Shown piece after piece: positions 8,019 through 14,832 of a DNA stretch of 21,372 bases. Source of the DNA: DAOTZS01 sp034434335 (GTDB lineage Bacteria > Chloroflexota > Anaerolineae > CG2-30-64-16). Positions within the stretch are counted from its first letter, which is position 1; the number at the start of each line of letters is the position of its first letter. The notes under the pieces were generated by a model, which searched no databases, was not told where the DNA came from, and saw only the letters and a list, made by a program, of their open reading frames with translations. Made by a program: the position numbers and the translations under genes. The stretch covers positions 1 through 21,372 of the forward strand of contig DAOTZS010000012.1 in assembly GCA_034434335.1 (NCBI GenBank), written 5' to 3'.

Positions 8019-8663
8019 TTGCTGGAAGCACTGCGTGCAGAGCTCCATCGTCTGCATCTGGAACTACCGAAGAACCACCTGGTGACCTGGACGGGTGGCA
8101 ACATCAGCGCGCGCGACCCTGCCACTGGCCTGGTGGTGATCAAGCCCTCGGGTGTGCGCTATGAGGAGTTGCGGCCCGAGGATATGGTCATCGTGGACCT
8201 GGAGGGGCGGGTGGTCGAGGGCACCCTGAAGCCCTCATCCGACACTGCCAGCCATCTCTACATCTACCGACACCGGCCTGACGTGGGCGGCATCGTGCAT
8301 ACCCACTCTCGCTATGCTACAGCCTTCGCCGCGTTGGGCCGGCCCATCCCCGTCTACCTGACGGCCCATGCCGATGAGTTCGGCGGCCCTATCCCGTGCG
8401 GCGGCTTTGCCCTCATCGGAGGGGAGGAGATCGGCAAGGCAGTGGTGGAGGGGATTGGCAATTCGCCGGCGATCCTGCTCAAGCACCATGGCGTCTTCAC
8501 CATCGGCCCCAACGCCGAGGCCGCGGTCAAGGCGGCTGTGATGGTGGAAGATGTGGCAGCGACGGTGTGGCTGGCCCTGCAGATCGGCCAGCCAGAAGAG
8601 ATCCCGCCAGAGTATGTGGCCAAACTCCACCATCGCTATACCCATGTCTACGGACAGCGATAG
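8019..8663 (+). CDS. araD: L-ribulose-5-phosphate 4-epimerase (class II aldolase/adducin family)
   Basis: A 214-residue zinc enzyme predicted to convert L-ribulose-5-phosphate to D-xylulose-5-phosphate, which enters the pentose phosphate pathway. Start is TTG 8019 behind GAGGAGAGG (8006-8014). The N-terminus (LPKNHLVTWTGGNIS), the phosphate loop IKPSGVRYEEL, and KPSSDTASH with D75 all parallel E. coli AraD. Zinc ligands are H94, H96 (HTHSRYAT) and H157 (LKHHGVF). It is about 15 residues shorter than E. coli AraD, the gap falling in the segment after IPCGGF where E. coli has an insertion. L-fuculose-1-phosphate aldolase (FucA) belongs to the same family, but the HTHSR and SSDT context favours AraD. 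It is preceded by araB (29-bp gap) and followed after 14 bp by an unrelated class II aldolase. Confidence 0.87.
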   Translation: MLEALRAELHRLHLELPKNHLVTWTGGNISARDPATGLVVIKPSGVRYEELRPEDMVIVDLEGRVVEGTLKPSSDTASHLYIYRHRPDVGGIVHTHSRYATAFAALGRPIPVYLTAHADEFGGPIPCGGFALIGGEEIGKAVVEGIGNSPAILLKHHGVFTIGPNAEAAVKAAVMVEDVAATVWLALQIGQPEEIPPEYVAKLHHRYTHVYGQR

Positions 8664-8677
8664 GGGAAAAGGCTGCC

Positions 8678-9589
8678 ATGCGACGCACAAGCCGTGAGCT
8701 GATGCTCAATGCTTACCGACACCGTACCGTGATACCGGCCTTCAACATCCCCTACCTGCCCATGGTGGGGCCGATAGCGCAGGCCCTGGTGGACACCAAC
8801 GCCTTTGGCTTCATCGCCGTGGCGCGGCCGGAATGGATGCGCTTCGAGGCCCGCAGCCAGGAAGCAGTGCGCCAGGAGTATCTCAAGCACTGCCGCGAAG
8901 GGTGGATGCGCCTGCATCAGGATCACGTGCCGGTGATTGATGAGGATAACCAGCCGGTAGACTACCTGACGATATTGCAGCGCGCCATTGACCTGGGCTA
9001 CGACTCGATCATGGTGGATGGATCGCGGCTGCCGTTGGATGAGAATATCGCAGCCACGCGGCGGGTGGTGGAGATGGCCGCGCCTTACGGCATCGCTGTG
9101 GAGGGGGAACTGGGGGCCGTGCTGGGGCACGAGGCCGGCCCCCTGCCCCCTTACGAGGCACTGTTCCGCTCAGGCCAGGGCTTTACCTCGCCCGACGAGG
9201 CCGCCCGCTTCGTTCGCGAGACAGGGGTGGACTGGCTCTCGGTCGCCTGCGGCAATATCCACGGCGCGATCCAGGGCGCAGCCAAAGACCAGCAGAAAGT
9301 ACAGGCCAGGCTGAGCATCCCCCACCTGAAGAAACTCAGAGATGCCACCGGCATCCCCCTGGTGCTGCACGGCGGCTCAGGGATCCCTAAAGAGTACCTG
9401 CAGGCCGGCATCGCTAACGGCATCACCAAGATCAACATCGGCACCGACCTGCGCCAGCCCTACGAGCAGGTCCTGCGCCAGGGGGGAAGCGTAGAGGCCG
9501 CCTGTCAGGTGGTGTACGAGCGAACCTGCCACTTGCTGCGCGAGGTCCTGGAGGTCGCAAACAGCCGCGCCATCATCAATCCAGAGTGA
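8678..9589 (+). CDS. Class II (zinc) fructose/tagatose-bisphosphate aldolase family protein
   Basis: A 303-residue member of the FbaA/GatY/KbaY family, TIM-barrel enzymes that cleave or form ketose-bisphosphates (or related ketose phosphates) with DHAP. Active-site residues are D82 and H83 (RLHQDHVP), H195 (ACGNIHG), H231 (LHGGSG) and the phosphate-binding KINIGTDLR (251-259). The start is ATG 8678 behind AGGGGAAAAGG; the frame is open far upstream, but that stretch overlaps araD and is out of its coding frame. The segment PEWMRFEARSQEAVRQEYLK (51-70) before the metal site is longer and more charged than in typical FbaA, so a ketose phosphate other than fructose-1,6-bisphosphate is possible. 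Co-location with an isomerase, a kinase and an epimerase indicates sugar catabolism rather than glycolysis proper. Confidence 0.83.
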   Translation: MRRTSRELMLNAYRHRTVIPAFNIPYLPMVGPIAQALVDTNAFGFIAVARPEWMRFEARSQEAVRQEYLKHCREGWMRLHQDHVPVIDEDNQPVDYLTILQRAIDLGYDSIMVDGSRLPLDENIAATRRVVEMAAPYGIAVEGELGAVLGHEAGPLPPYEALFRSGQGFTSPDEAARFVRETGVDWLSVACGNIHGAIQGAAKDQQKVQARLSIPHLKKLRDATGIPLVLHGGSGIPKEYLQAGIANGITKINIGTDLRQPYEQVLRQGGSVEAACQVVYERTCHLLREVLEVANSRAIINPE

Positions 9590-9613
9590 CTCCTCCAGGC
9601 GGAGAAAGGGGAA

Positions 9614-11140
9614 ATGGAACCCATCCTGAAACTGATCGGCATCCATAAGTCATTTGCCGGGGTACACGCGTTGGCAGGGGTCTCCTTTGAGCTGATCCCC
9701 GGGGAGATCCACGCGCTGGTGGGCGAGAACGGCGCGGGTAAATCCACCCTGGTCAAGGTGATGACCGGCGTGCACCAGCCTGATGCAGGCACGATCTATT
9801 ACAATGGCCAGAGTGTCCGGTTTGCCACCCCCCTGGTGGCCAGGCAACTTGGCATCGCGGCCATCTACCAGGATCCCACCCTCTTCCCCGACCTGGATAT
9901 CGCCGAGAACATCTTCATGGGCCGGCAGCCAGTGCGACCTGTGACGCGCAATATCGCCTGGCGCACGATGTACGACGAAGCGCGGCAGCTCCTGGCCAGC
10001 CTGGGGGTGGACCTGGATCCCCGCACACGCGTGCGCGGCCTTAGCTTCGCCGACCGGCAGATGGTCGAGATCGCCAAGGCTCTCTCCATCAATGCCCGCG
10101 TGCTGATCATGGACGAGCCTACCTCGGCGCTGACCCTGCGTGAGACCGAGGAGCTGTTCCAAATCGTCCGTCGGCTGCGAGAAGCCGGCACTGCTATCGT
10201 CTTCATCTCTCACCGGCTGGAGGAGGCCTTTGCCCTGGCCGACCGCGTGACGGTGCTGCGCGATGGCCATTACATCGGCACGCGGCCCATCTCCGAGGTA
10301 ACCCCTGCCGATGTCATCCGCATGATGGTGGGCCGTACGCTGGACACGTTATTCCCCAAGGAAGCAGCCGAGTTCGGAGAGGTAGCGCTGCGTGTGAAGG
10401 GGTTGACCAGCCCGGGTCGGTTCGAGGATGTGTCTTTTGAGCTGCGACGAGGGGAGATCCTGGGCGTGGCGGGGCTGGTGGGTGCCGGCCGCACCGACCT
10501 GGCACGCGCCTTGTTTGGCATCGCGCCCGCAGAACAGGGGGAGATCTGGCGCGATGGCCGTCCTGTGCGCATTGAGAGCCCTCAGGACGCGCTGGCCTTG
10601 GGCATTGCCTACGTGCCGGAGGACCGCCAGCAACAGGGCCTGGTACTGCCCATGCCCATCACCCACAATGTCACCCTGCCTATCCTGAGGGAACTGACCC
10701 GCCTGGGCTGGGTAGACCGCGGGGCCGAAGAACAGCTGGCGGCGGAGTATGCCCGGCGCCTGGACGTGCGCGCGGCCGGACTATGGCAACGCGTGCGTGA
10801 GCTGTCGGGTGGCAACCAGCAGAAGGTGGTCCTGGCCAAGTGGCTGGCAGCCCGGCCCCAGATCCTCATCCTGGATGAGCCCACCCGGGGCATTGACGTG
10901 GGCACCAAGGCCGAGGTCCACCGCCTGATGAGCCAGTTGGCCGGCCAGGGCATGGCCATCCTGATGATCTCATCAGAGCTACCCGAGATCCTGGCCATGA
11001 GCGATCGCATCCTGGTAATGCACGAAGGCCGCGTCACTGCTCAGTTCACCCGTGAAGAGGCGACGCAGGAACGGATCATGGCCGCTGCCACCGGCGCGGC
11101 ACCCGCTGTGGCCGGAGGGGTTGGGGCAGCCAGCCCCTGA
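9614..11140 (+). CDS. Sugar ABC transporter ATP-binding protein, two-domain (RbsA/MglA/XylG type)
   Basis: A 508-residue cytoplasmic ATPase with two fused nucleotide-binding domains, the form used by ribose/galactose/xylose (CUT2) importers. Domain 1 has an intact Walker A GENGAGKST (37-45), signature LSFADRQMVEIAKAL and Walker B VLIMDEPTSAL. Domain 2 has the usual degenerate P-loop GLVGAGRTDLARALFG, then LSGGNQQKVVLAKWL and ILILDEPTRGIDVG. ATG 9614 follows an A/G-rich site (ggagaaagggg) 24 bases after the aldolase stop. No permease (RbsC-like) or periplasmic binding protein gene lies next to it; the next gene, 8 bp on, is nadC. Its partners must be encoded elsewhere or were lost. A monosaccharide substrate is suggested by family and neighbours; nucleoside importers use related ATPases. 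Confidence 0.92.
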   Translation: MEPILKLIGIHKSFAGVHALAGVSFELIPGEIHALVGENGAGKSTLVKVMTGVHQPDAGTIYYNGQSVRFATPLVARQLGIAAIYQDPTLFPDLDIAENIFMGRQPVRPVTRNIAWRTMYDEARQLLASLGVDLDPRTRVRGLSFADRQMVEIAKALSINARVLIMDEPTSALTLRETEELFQIVRRLREAGTAIVFISHRLEEAFALADRVTVLRDGHYIGTRPISEVTPADVIRMMVGRTLDTLFPKEAAEFGEVALRVKGLTSPGRFEDVSFELRRGEILGVAGLVGAGRTDLARALFGIAPAEQGEIWRDGRPVRIESPQDALALGIAYVPEDRQQQGLVLPMPITHNVTLPILRELTRLGWVDRGAEEQLAAEYARRLDVRAAGLWQRVRELSGGNQQKVVLAKWLAARPQILILDEPTRGIDVGTKAEVHRLMSQLAGQGMAILMISSELPEILAMSDRILVMHEGRVTAQFTREEATQERIMAAATGAAPAVAGGVGAASP

Positions 11141-11148
11141 AAGGAACT

Positions 11149-11979
11149 ATGGTGGAACCGGCAATCCTGGCATGCATCCGTCGCGCCCTGGAGGAGGACA
11201 TTGGCCCCGGCGATGTGACCACCAATGCCATTGTGCCGGCCACATCCCTCATGCGCGGGCAGCTTGTGGCCAAACAGAGCGGCGTCGTGGCCGGGCTGGA
11301 CGTGGCGGAAGCGGTGTTTAAGACCCTGGACGAGCGGGTGGCCTTTCGAGCGCTGGTGGCCGAGGGGGCCCAGGTCGAGAGGCAGCAGGTGCTGGCCGAG
11401 GTGTCTGGGCCGGCCCGCAGCCTGCTCACCGCTGAGCGCACCGCCCTCAACTTCCTGGGCCGCATGTCCGGCATCGCCACCCTGACACGGCAGTTCGTGG
11501 ACGCCGTGGCCGGCACGCGCGCCATCATCCTCGACACGCGCAAGACTGCGCCCGGGCTGCGCCTGGTGGACAAGCTGGCCGTGCGCCGCGGGGGCGGCCA
11601 AAACCACCGCCTGGGCCTCTATGACATGATCCTGATCAAAGACAATCACATTGACCATGCCGGCTCCCTGGCCGAGGCGGTCCAGCGCGCTCGCGCTGCC
11701 CGGAGTGGCCTGGAGATCGAGGTTGAGGCGCGCACCTTGGCCGACGTGCAGACAGCCCTCGACCTGGGCGTGTCTCGCATCCTGCTGGACAACATGCCAC
11801 CGGAGATGATGCGCCGCGCCGTGGAGCTGGCGGCCGGCCGGGCTCTGCTGGAAGCCTCGGGGAACGTCACCCTGGAAAACGTGCGCCAGATTGCCGAGAC
11901 GGGCGTGGACTATATCTCCGTAGGCGCCCTGACCCACTCGGCCAGGGTGTTTGACGTCAGTTTGGAATGGGTGGGGTAA
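11149..11979 (+). CDS. nadC: Nicotinate-nucleotide pyrophosphorylase (quinolinate phosphoribosyltransferase)
   Basis: A 276-residue cytoplasmic enzyme that joins quinolinate and PRPP to give nicotinate mononucleotide, CO2 and PPi, the third step of de novo NAD synthesis. Diagnostic motifs are EEDIGPGDVTT near the N-terminus (15-25), ERTALNFLGRMSGIAT (96-111), ILDTRKTAPGLR (127-138), the substrate-binding RRGGGQNHRLGL (146-157), LIKDNHI (162-168), and SVGALTHSA near the C-terminus. Length is normal. The ATG follows AAGGA by three bases, and the gap to the upstream ABC ATPase is only 8 bp, so the two are probably co-transcribed. nadA and nadB follow, completing the aspartate-to-NaMN route. Confidence 0.96.
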   Translation: MVEPAILACIRRALEEDIGPGDVTTNAIVPATSLMRGQLVAKQSGVVAGLDVAEAVFKTLDERVAFRALVAEGAQVERQQVLAEVSGPARSLLTAERTALNFLGRMSGIATLTRQFVDAVAGTRAIILDTRKTAPGLRLVDKLAVRRGGGQNHRLGLYDMILIKDNHIDHAGSLAEAVQRARAARSGLEIEVEARTLADVQTALDLGVSRILLDNMPPEMMRRAVELAAGRALLEASGNVTLENVRQIAETGVDYISVGALTHSARVFDVSLEWVG

Positions 11980-12005
11980 TCTTTGGGCGACAAGGCCTGA
12001 AGGTG

Positions 12006-12043
12006 GCCAGGAGGCCCGGACGTTCACGTCCGGGCCTCCTGGC
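12006..12043. terminator. Perfect 17-bp hairpin between nadC and nadA
   Basis: Arms gccaggaggcccggacg (12006-12022) and cgtccgggcctcctggc (12027-12043) pair perfectly around the tetraloop ttca. On the + strand it is followed by gaaaaac, not by T residues. It could be a factor-dependent terminator, an RNase-protecting 3' end for the upstream operon, or a structure tuning nadA expression. Confidence 0.5.
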
Positions 12044-12147
12044 GAAAAACCTACCCTTGTAAGGGGGCAGAGGGATGGGTGGGGGCCCTGGGCGGCAATT
12101 CTCCCGGCAAATTGAACCATCCTCCCCTGGATATCGGTGAAATGAGC

Positions 12148-13194
12148 ATGTCTGCTGAGATCTCAGTTCCTGAGCTGTATCAAAAACTGAAAACGTTGCT
12201 TGGGGATGTGGTGCCAGATTTCGAACTGCGTTACAAGGCGGAGCTGGCATGCGAGATCATCCGCCTGAAGCGGGAGAAGAACGCGTTGATCCTGGCCCAT
12301 AACTACATGGAGCCGGCCCTTTTCCACTCCATCCCCGACTACGTCGGCGACTCGCTGGAGCTCAGCCGCAAGGCCGCCCAGACCGACAAGGACATCATCG
12401 TCTTCTGCGGTGTGAAGTTCATGGCCGAGACCGCCAAGATCCTCAACCCGACGAAGACGGTGCTCCTGCCCTCCCTGGAGGCCGGCTGTTCCCTGGCTGC
12501 CAGCATCACCGCGGAGGATGTGCGGGCCCTCAGGCGTCGCTTCCCCGGCGTGCCAGTGGTATCTTATGTCAATACCTATGCCGAGGTCAAGGCCGAATCA
12601 GACATCTGCTGTACATCGAGCAATGCGGCAGCGGTGGTAGAGTCGTTAAAGGCTCCTACCGTGATCTTCCTCCCCGATGAATACCTGGCCCGCAACGTAG
12701 CTCAGGCGACGGGCAAGCACATTATCTTCCCCACCCTGCTCCCACCCCAGGAACCAGAACCTGCTCTGGACTACCAGATCATTGGGTGGCACGGCCGTTG
12801 CGAGGTGCACGAAAAGTTTACCCTGGAAGACGTCCGCGCCATCAGAGCCCAGTTCCCCGACGTGGTGATCCTGGCCCACCCCGAGTGCCCTCCCGAGGTC
12901 GTGCAGGCTGCCGACTTTGCCGGCAGCACCTCGGCCATGATCAGATACGTGGAGCAAAGCAAAGCAGCGCGTTATCTCCTGCTCACCGAGTGTGCCATGG
13001 GTGAGAATGTGGCCGCCGCCCACCCGGAGAAAGAGATGTTGCGCCTCTGCCGGGTGCGTTGCCCTCACATGAACCGGATCACGCTGGAGGCCACGCTGCA
13101 GGCCCTGCAGCGCCATCAATACGTCATCGAAGTGCCGGAAGATGTGCGGGTGCGGGCAGCCCGGGCTGTGGAGCGCATGTTAGCCATTGGGTGA
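12148..13194 (+). CDS. nadA: Quinolinate synthase
   Basis: A 348-residue [4Fe-4S] enzyme that condenses iminoaspartate with DHAP to quinolinate, the second step of de novo NAD synthesis. Cluster ligands are readable as C114 (LEAGCSLA), C218 (WHGRCEVHEKF) and C305 (CRVRCPHMN); the CRxRCPHM ending is of the Bacillus type. Other conserved pieces are ILAHNYMEPALFH (48-60), GDSLELSRKA and CGVKFMAETAKILNP. Start choice: the frame is open from GTG 12079, with ATGs at 12142 and 12148. GGTGA at 12136-12140 is seven bases from ATG 12148 but only one from ATG 12142, so 12148 is preferred. A 168-bp gap with a hairpin separates it from nadC; nadB follows after 21 bp. Confidence 0.94.
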   Translation: MSAEISVPELYQKLKTLLGDVVPDFELRYKAELACEIIRLKREKNALILAHNYMEPALFHSIPDYVGDSLELSRKAAQTDKDIIVFCGVKFMAETAKILNPTKTVLLPSLEAGCSLAASITAEDVRALRRRFPGVPVVSYVNTYAEVKAESDICCTSSNAAAVVESLKAPTVIFLPDEYLARNVAQATGKHIIFPTLLPPQEPEPALDYQIIGWHGRCEVHEKFTLEDVRAIRAQFPDVVILAHPECPPEVVQAADFAGSTSAMIRYVEQSKAARYLLLTECAMGENVAAAHPEKEMLRLCRVRCPHMNRITLEATLQALQRHQYVIEVPEDVRVRAARAVERMLAIG

Positions 13195-13215
13195 AGGCGC
13201 TCAGGGAGGCTTTCC

Positions 13216-14823
13216 TTGATCCAGACCGAAGTTCTGATCATCGGCTGCGGCATTGCCGGCGCGACCACCGCGTTGCGCCTGGCGCGTGATCCGAAACGGC
13301 AGATCATCGTCATCACCCGGGCCTCAGACCCCCTCGAGTCCAACACCCGCTATGCTCAGGGCGGGATCGTAGGCCGCGGGCCAGACGACGACGCGGAGAC
13401 CCTGGTGGCCGATATCCTGGCCGCCGGCGCGGGCGCCAGCCACCCGGCCGCGGCGCGGCTGCTGGCTGAGGAAGGCCCGCGGCGGTTGCAGGAGGTGCTG
13501 GTGGAGATGGCCGGCATTGCCTTCGATAGCGATCCCCAGGGCCGGCCCATCTGGGGCCAGGAGGCAGCCCATTCACGCCGGCGCATTTTACATGTCGGGG
13601 ATGGCACAGGCCAGGCGATTATCAGCGGCCTGATCGCCGCCCTGCGCCGTTGCCCCAACGTCACCCTGGTGACAGACGCCACCGCGGTGGACCTTATCAC
13701 CTTCCCCCATCATGCGCGTGACCCCCTGGCCGCCTATCGGCCAGTGGCCTGCTACGGCGCGTATGTGTTCGACCGCCGCGAGCGCACGGTGCACCGCTAT
13801 CTGGCGGCCGCTACGGTGCTGGCGACCGGTGGGCTGGGGCGTATTTACCGCAACACCACTAACCCGCCCGGCGCGCGCGGGGATGGCCTGGCCATGGCCC
13901 ATCGTGCCGGTGCCCGCATCATTAATGCCGAGTACGTACAGTTTCACCCCACCGCGCTGGCCGTGCCCGGCGCGGAAGGCTTCCTGATCAGCGAAGCGGT
14001 ACGCGGGGAGGGAGGCATTCTGCTCACCCCCGATGGCCGCGCCTTCATGGCCGACTACTCCCCCCAGTGGAAAGACCTGGCCCCACGCGACGTGGTGGCG
14101 CGCGCCATCCACCACGAAATGGAAACCCACGGCTATTCCCACGTGCTGCTCGACATCGCCTCACGTCTGCCGGCTGCGACCATCCGGGCCCGCTTCCCCA
14201 ACATCTACAACACCTGCCTGAAGGCCGGCATAGATATCACGCGCGATCCCATCCCGGTGGTGCCGGCCGCGCATTACTTCTGCGGAGGTGTGTGGGTAGA
14301 CGAATGGGGGCGCTCCACCATCGAGAACCTGTACGCGGTGGGCGAGGTCAGTTGCACCGGCGTACACGGCGCCAACCGCCTGGCCTCCACCTCACTGCTG
14401 GAAGGGCTGGTGTGGGGCTATCGCGCGGCCATCCATATCGCAGAGCGGTTGTCGGGTGCACAGAGGTTGTATATCCCCGGCCGCGACGAAGTGCCGCCCT
14501 GGGATGAGAGCGGCCTGGAAGCTGACGCCGACCCCGCCCTGATCCAGGGGGATATGCAGACGATCCAGAACATCATGTGGCACTACGTGGGGCTGGTGCG
14601 CAGCGCCGACCGCCTCTCGCGCGCCATCCGCGAACTGCGCCACCTGTGGAATGAGATCGAGACCTTCTACCGCACGACGCGCTTGAGCGATGGCCTGATC
14701 GGCCTGCGCAACGCGGTGGAGGTAGCGCTCATCGTGGCGCAGGCCGCGCGGCACAACCGCCAGAGCCGCGGCTGCCACTACCGCCAGGACTCGGTCGGCA
14801 ACGAAGGGGAGCGGCTGATCTAG
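13216..14823 (+). CDS. nadB: L-aspartate oxidase
   Basis: A 535-residue FAD enzyme that oxidises L-aspartate to iminoaspartate, the substrate handed to NadA. The dinucleotide-binding motif GCGIAG lies at residues 10-15. SNTRYAQGGI is the flavin-contact segment; QEAAHSRRRILHVGDGTG corresponds to the QEGGHSHRRILHAADATG block of E. coli NadB. YVQFHPTAL, SEAVRGEGG, ARAIHHEM and GVHGANRLASTSLLEGLVWG follow in the family order. The start is TTG 13216, six bases after GGAGG; no competing ATG lies near. Succinate dehydrogenase and fumarate reductase flavoproteins are homologues, but the nadC-nadA neighbours settle the assignment. Its stop is only 9 bp from the stop of the convergent GH2 gene. Confidence 0.95.
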   Translation: MIQTEVLIIGCGIAGATTALRLARDPKRQIIVITRASDPLESNTRYAQGGIVGRGPDDDAETLVADILAAGAGASHPAAARLLAEEGPRRLQEVLVEMAGIAFDSDPQGRPIWGQEAAHSRRRILHVGDGTGQAIISGLIAALRRCPNVTLVTDATAVDLITFPHHARDPLAAYRPVACYGAYVFDRRERTVHRYLAAATVLATGGLGRIYRNTTNPPGARGDGLAMAHRAGARIINAEYVQFHPTALAVPGAEGFLISEAVRGEGGILLTPDGRAFMADYSPQWKDLAPRDVVARAIHHEMETHGYSHVLLDIASRLPAATIRARFPNIYNTCLKAGIDITRDPIPVVPAAHYFCGGVWVDEWGRSTIENLYAVGEVSCTGVHGANRLASTSLLEGLVWGYRAAIHIAERLSGAQRLYIPGRDEVPPWDESGLEADADPALIQGDMQTIQNIMWHYVGLVRSADRLSRAIRELRHLWNEIETFYRTTRLSDGLIGLRNAVEVALIVAQAARHNRQSRGCHYRQDSVGNEGERLI

Positions 14824-14832
14824 CCCACGCCT

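Noticed and set aside
8396..8677. Upstream extension of the class II aldolase frame inside araD
   Set aside because: The extension reads as an Arg/Gly-rich shadow of araD; ATG 8678 has its own Shine-Dalgarno and begins the conserved aldolase N-terminus.
10030..10110. Domain 1 signature LSFADRQ in the ABC ATPase, considered as a defective LSGGQ
   Set aside because: RbsA-type proteins commonly carry a divergent first signature and a degenerate second P-loop, so this is normal for the family.
11041..12120. 359-codon - strand frame covering nadC and the nadC-nadA gap
   Set aside because: Mostly antisense to nadC, no domain, and its start region overlaps the intergenic hairpin.
12075..12140. 21-codon ORF starting ATG after a gggcagaggg site ahead of nadA, considered as a leader peptide
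   Set aside because: No conserved or regulatory amino-acid run is visible, and an ORF of this size is expected by chance.
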